From NCBI RefSeq assembly GCF_009707485.1, contig NZ_CP046121.1, positions 2,790,001-2,854,000 of the forward strand: a stretch of DNA of 64,000 bases. The letters are read 5' to 3'. The notes under the pieces were generated by a model that made no database searches, was not told the origin of the DNA, and worked only from the letters and a program-made list of their open reading frames with translations. This DNA is from Nostocoides sp. HKS02 (lineage in GTDB: Bacteria > Actinomycetota > Actinomycetes > Actinomycetales > Dermatophilaceae). Both the position numbers and the translations under genes were made by a program. Shown one piece after another: positions 63,910 through 64,000 of this stretch (within the stretch, counting starts at the first letter, position 1; the number at the start of each line of letters is the position of its first letter).

Positions 63910-64000
63910 ATGGGCCACGTCGTCATTGACGTCATGTTGAAGCCAGAGATCCTCGACCCGCAGGGACAGGCCGTCAACGGCGCCCTTCCCCGGCTCGGGT
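63910..64000 (+). CDS. purS: Phosphoribosylformylglycinamidine synthase subunit PurS, 5' part
   Basis: The window ends about 30 codons into this gene. MGHVVIDVMLKPEILDPQGQ and AVNGALPRLG match the PurS N-terminus; PurS bridges PurQ and PurL, which probably follow outside. A TAGACT at about 63842 may be its -10 element. Confidence 0.9.
   Translation, partial: MGHVVIDVMLKPEILDPQGQAVNGALPRLG

Overview
The window is high-GC DNA with the gene content of an actinobacterium. The evidence is a bacterial proteasome activator (Bpa), an HspR/HAIR-controlled dnaK operon, an LprG-P55 lipid-export pair, F420-type deazaflavin oxidoreductases, EF-G2, and frequent GTG starts with GTGA/ATGA overlaps. The mix, plus a strongly over-used octamer GTATGCCG, suggests Micrococcales (Intrasporangiaceae-like), but genus cannot be fixed from this sequence. 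No rRNA, tRNA, CRISPR array, prophage or insertion sequence was recognised.

Layout. 1-4.4 kb: end of a KstD-like flavoprotein, then leftward bpa, a DUF1304 membrane protein, quinone oxidoreductase, mobA and an IclR regulator. 4.4-15.3 kb: a histidine-utilisation locus (hutH-hutU, then M20 amidohydrolase-hutF-hutI). It is split by a leftward cassette of an RRE/M50 membrane peptidase, an Ala-rich duplicated-repeat peptide and a YbaK-type deacylase. 15.6-18.7 kb: TPP riboswitch and a thiamine-precursor ECF transporter (YkoE plus a fused ATPase-ATPase-EcfT protein). 18.7-24.2 kb: EF-G2, alkB-rubredoxin-TetR, a MazEF-type toxin-antitoxin pair and an AlkA-like glycosylase. 24.3-28.4 kb: dnaK-grpE-dnaJ-hspR with tandem HAIR operators. 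28.7-36.8 kb: a giant secreted DNRLRE/YD-repeat (Rhs) protein with a lower-GC C-terminal toxin-like tip and a following unknown gene. 37.6-43.2 kb: rraB, a DUF385 protein, clpB with its own HAIR, and a GH13 enzyme. 43.2-54.8 kb: lprG-P55, hydrolase, exoIII, SDR, pyrE, lemA, an ABC exporter, DedA, a SPOUT methyltransferase, GNAT, fba and DUF3151. 55.1-64 kb: purA, HelD, GNAT, a LuxR-type regulator, purD, purC, a deazaflavin oxidoreductase and the start of purS.

Two window-wide signals stand out. First, eight plus-strand genes, including essential-looking purA and purD, are shifted by one base at the identical octamer GCTTGTTC. In each, an in-frame Leu-Phe (CTG TTC) carries an extra T. No minus-strand gene shows this. 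A systematic consensus error is the simplest reading, possibly tied to a strand-specific DNA modification. A CUU-to-UUG +1 recoding site is the biological alternative. Four further one-base indels sit in or beside G/C runs. Second, GTATGCCG/CGGCATAC occurs about once per kilobase on both strands, sometimes as inverted pairs, which resembles a DNA-uptake or chromosome-architecture motif.

The least-described biological unit is the duplicated-repeat peptide plus RRE/M50 peptidase cassette inside the hut locus. Next are the Rhs tip with its adjacent unknown gene, and the nested inverted repeats near 59.65 kb. All counts were made by eye.
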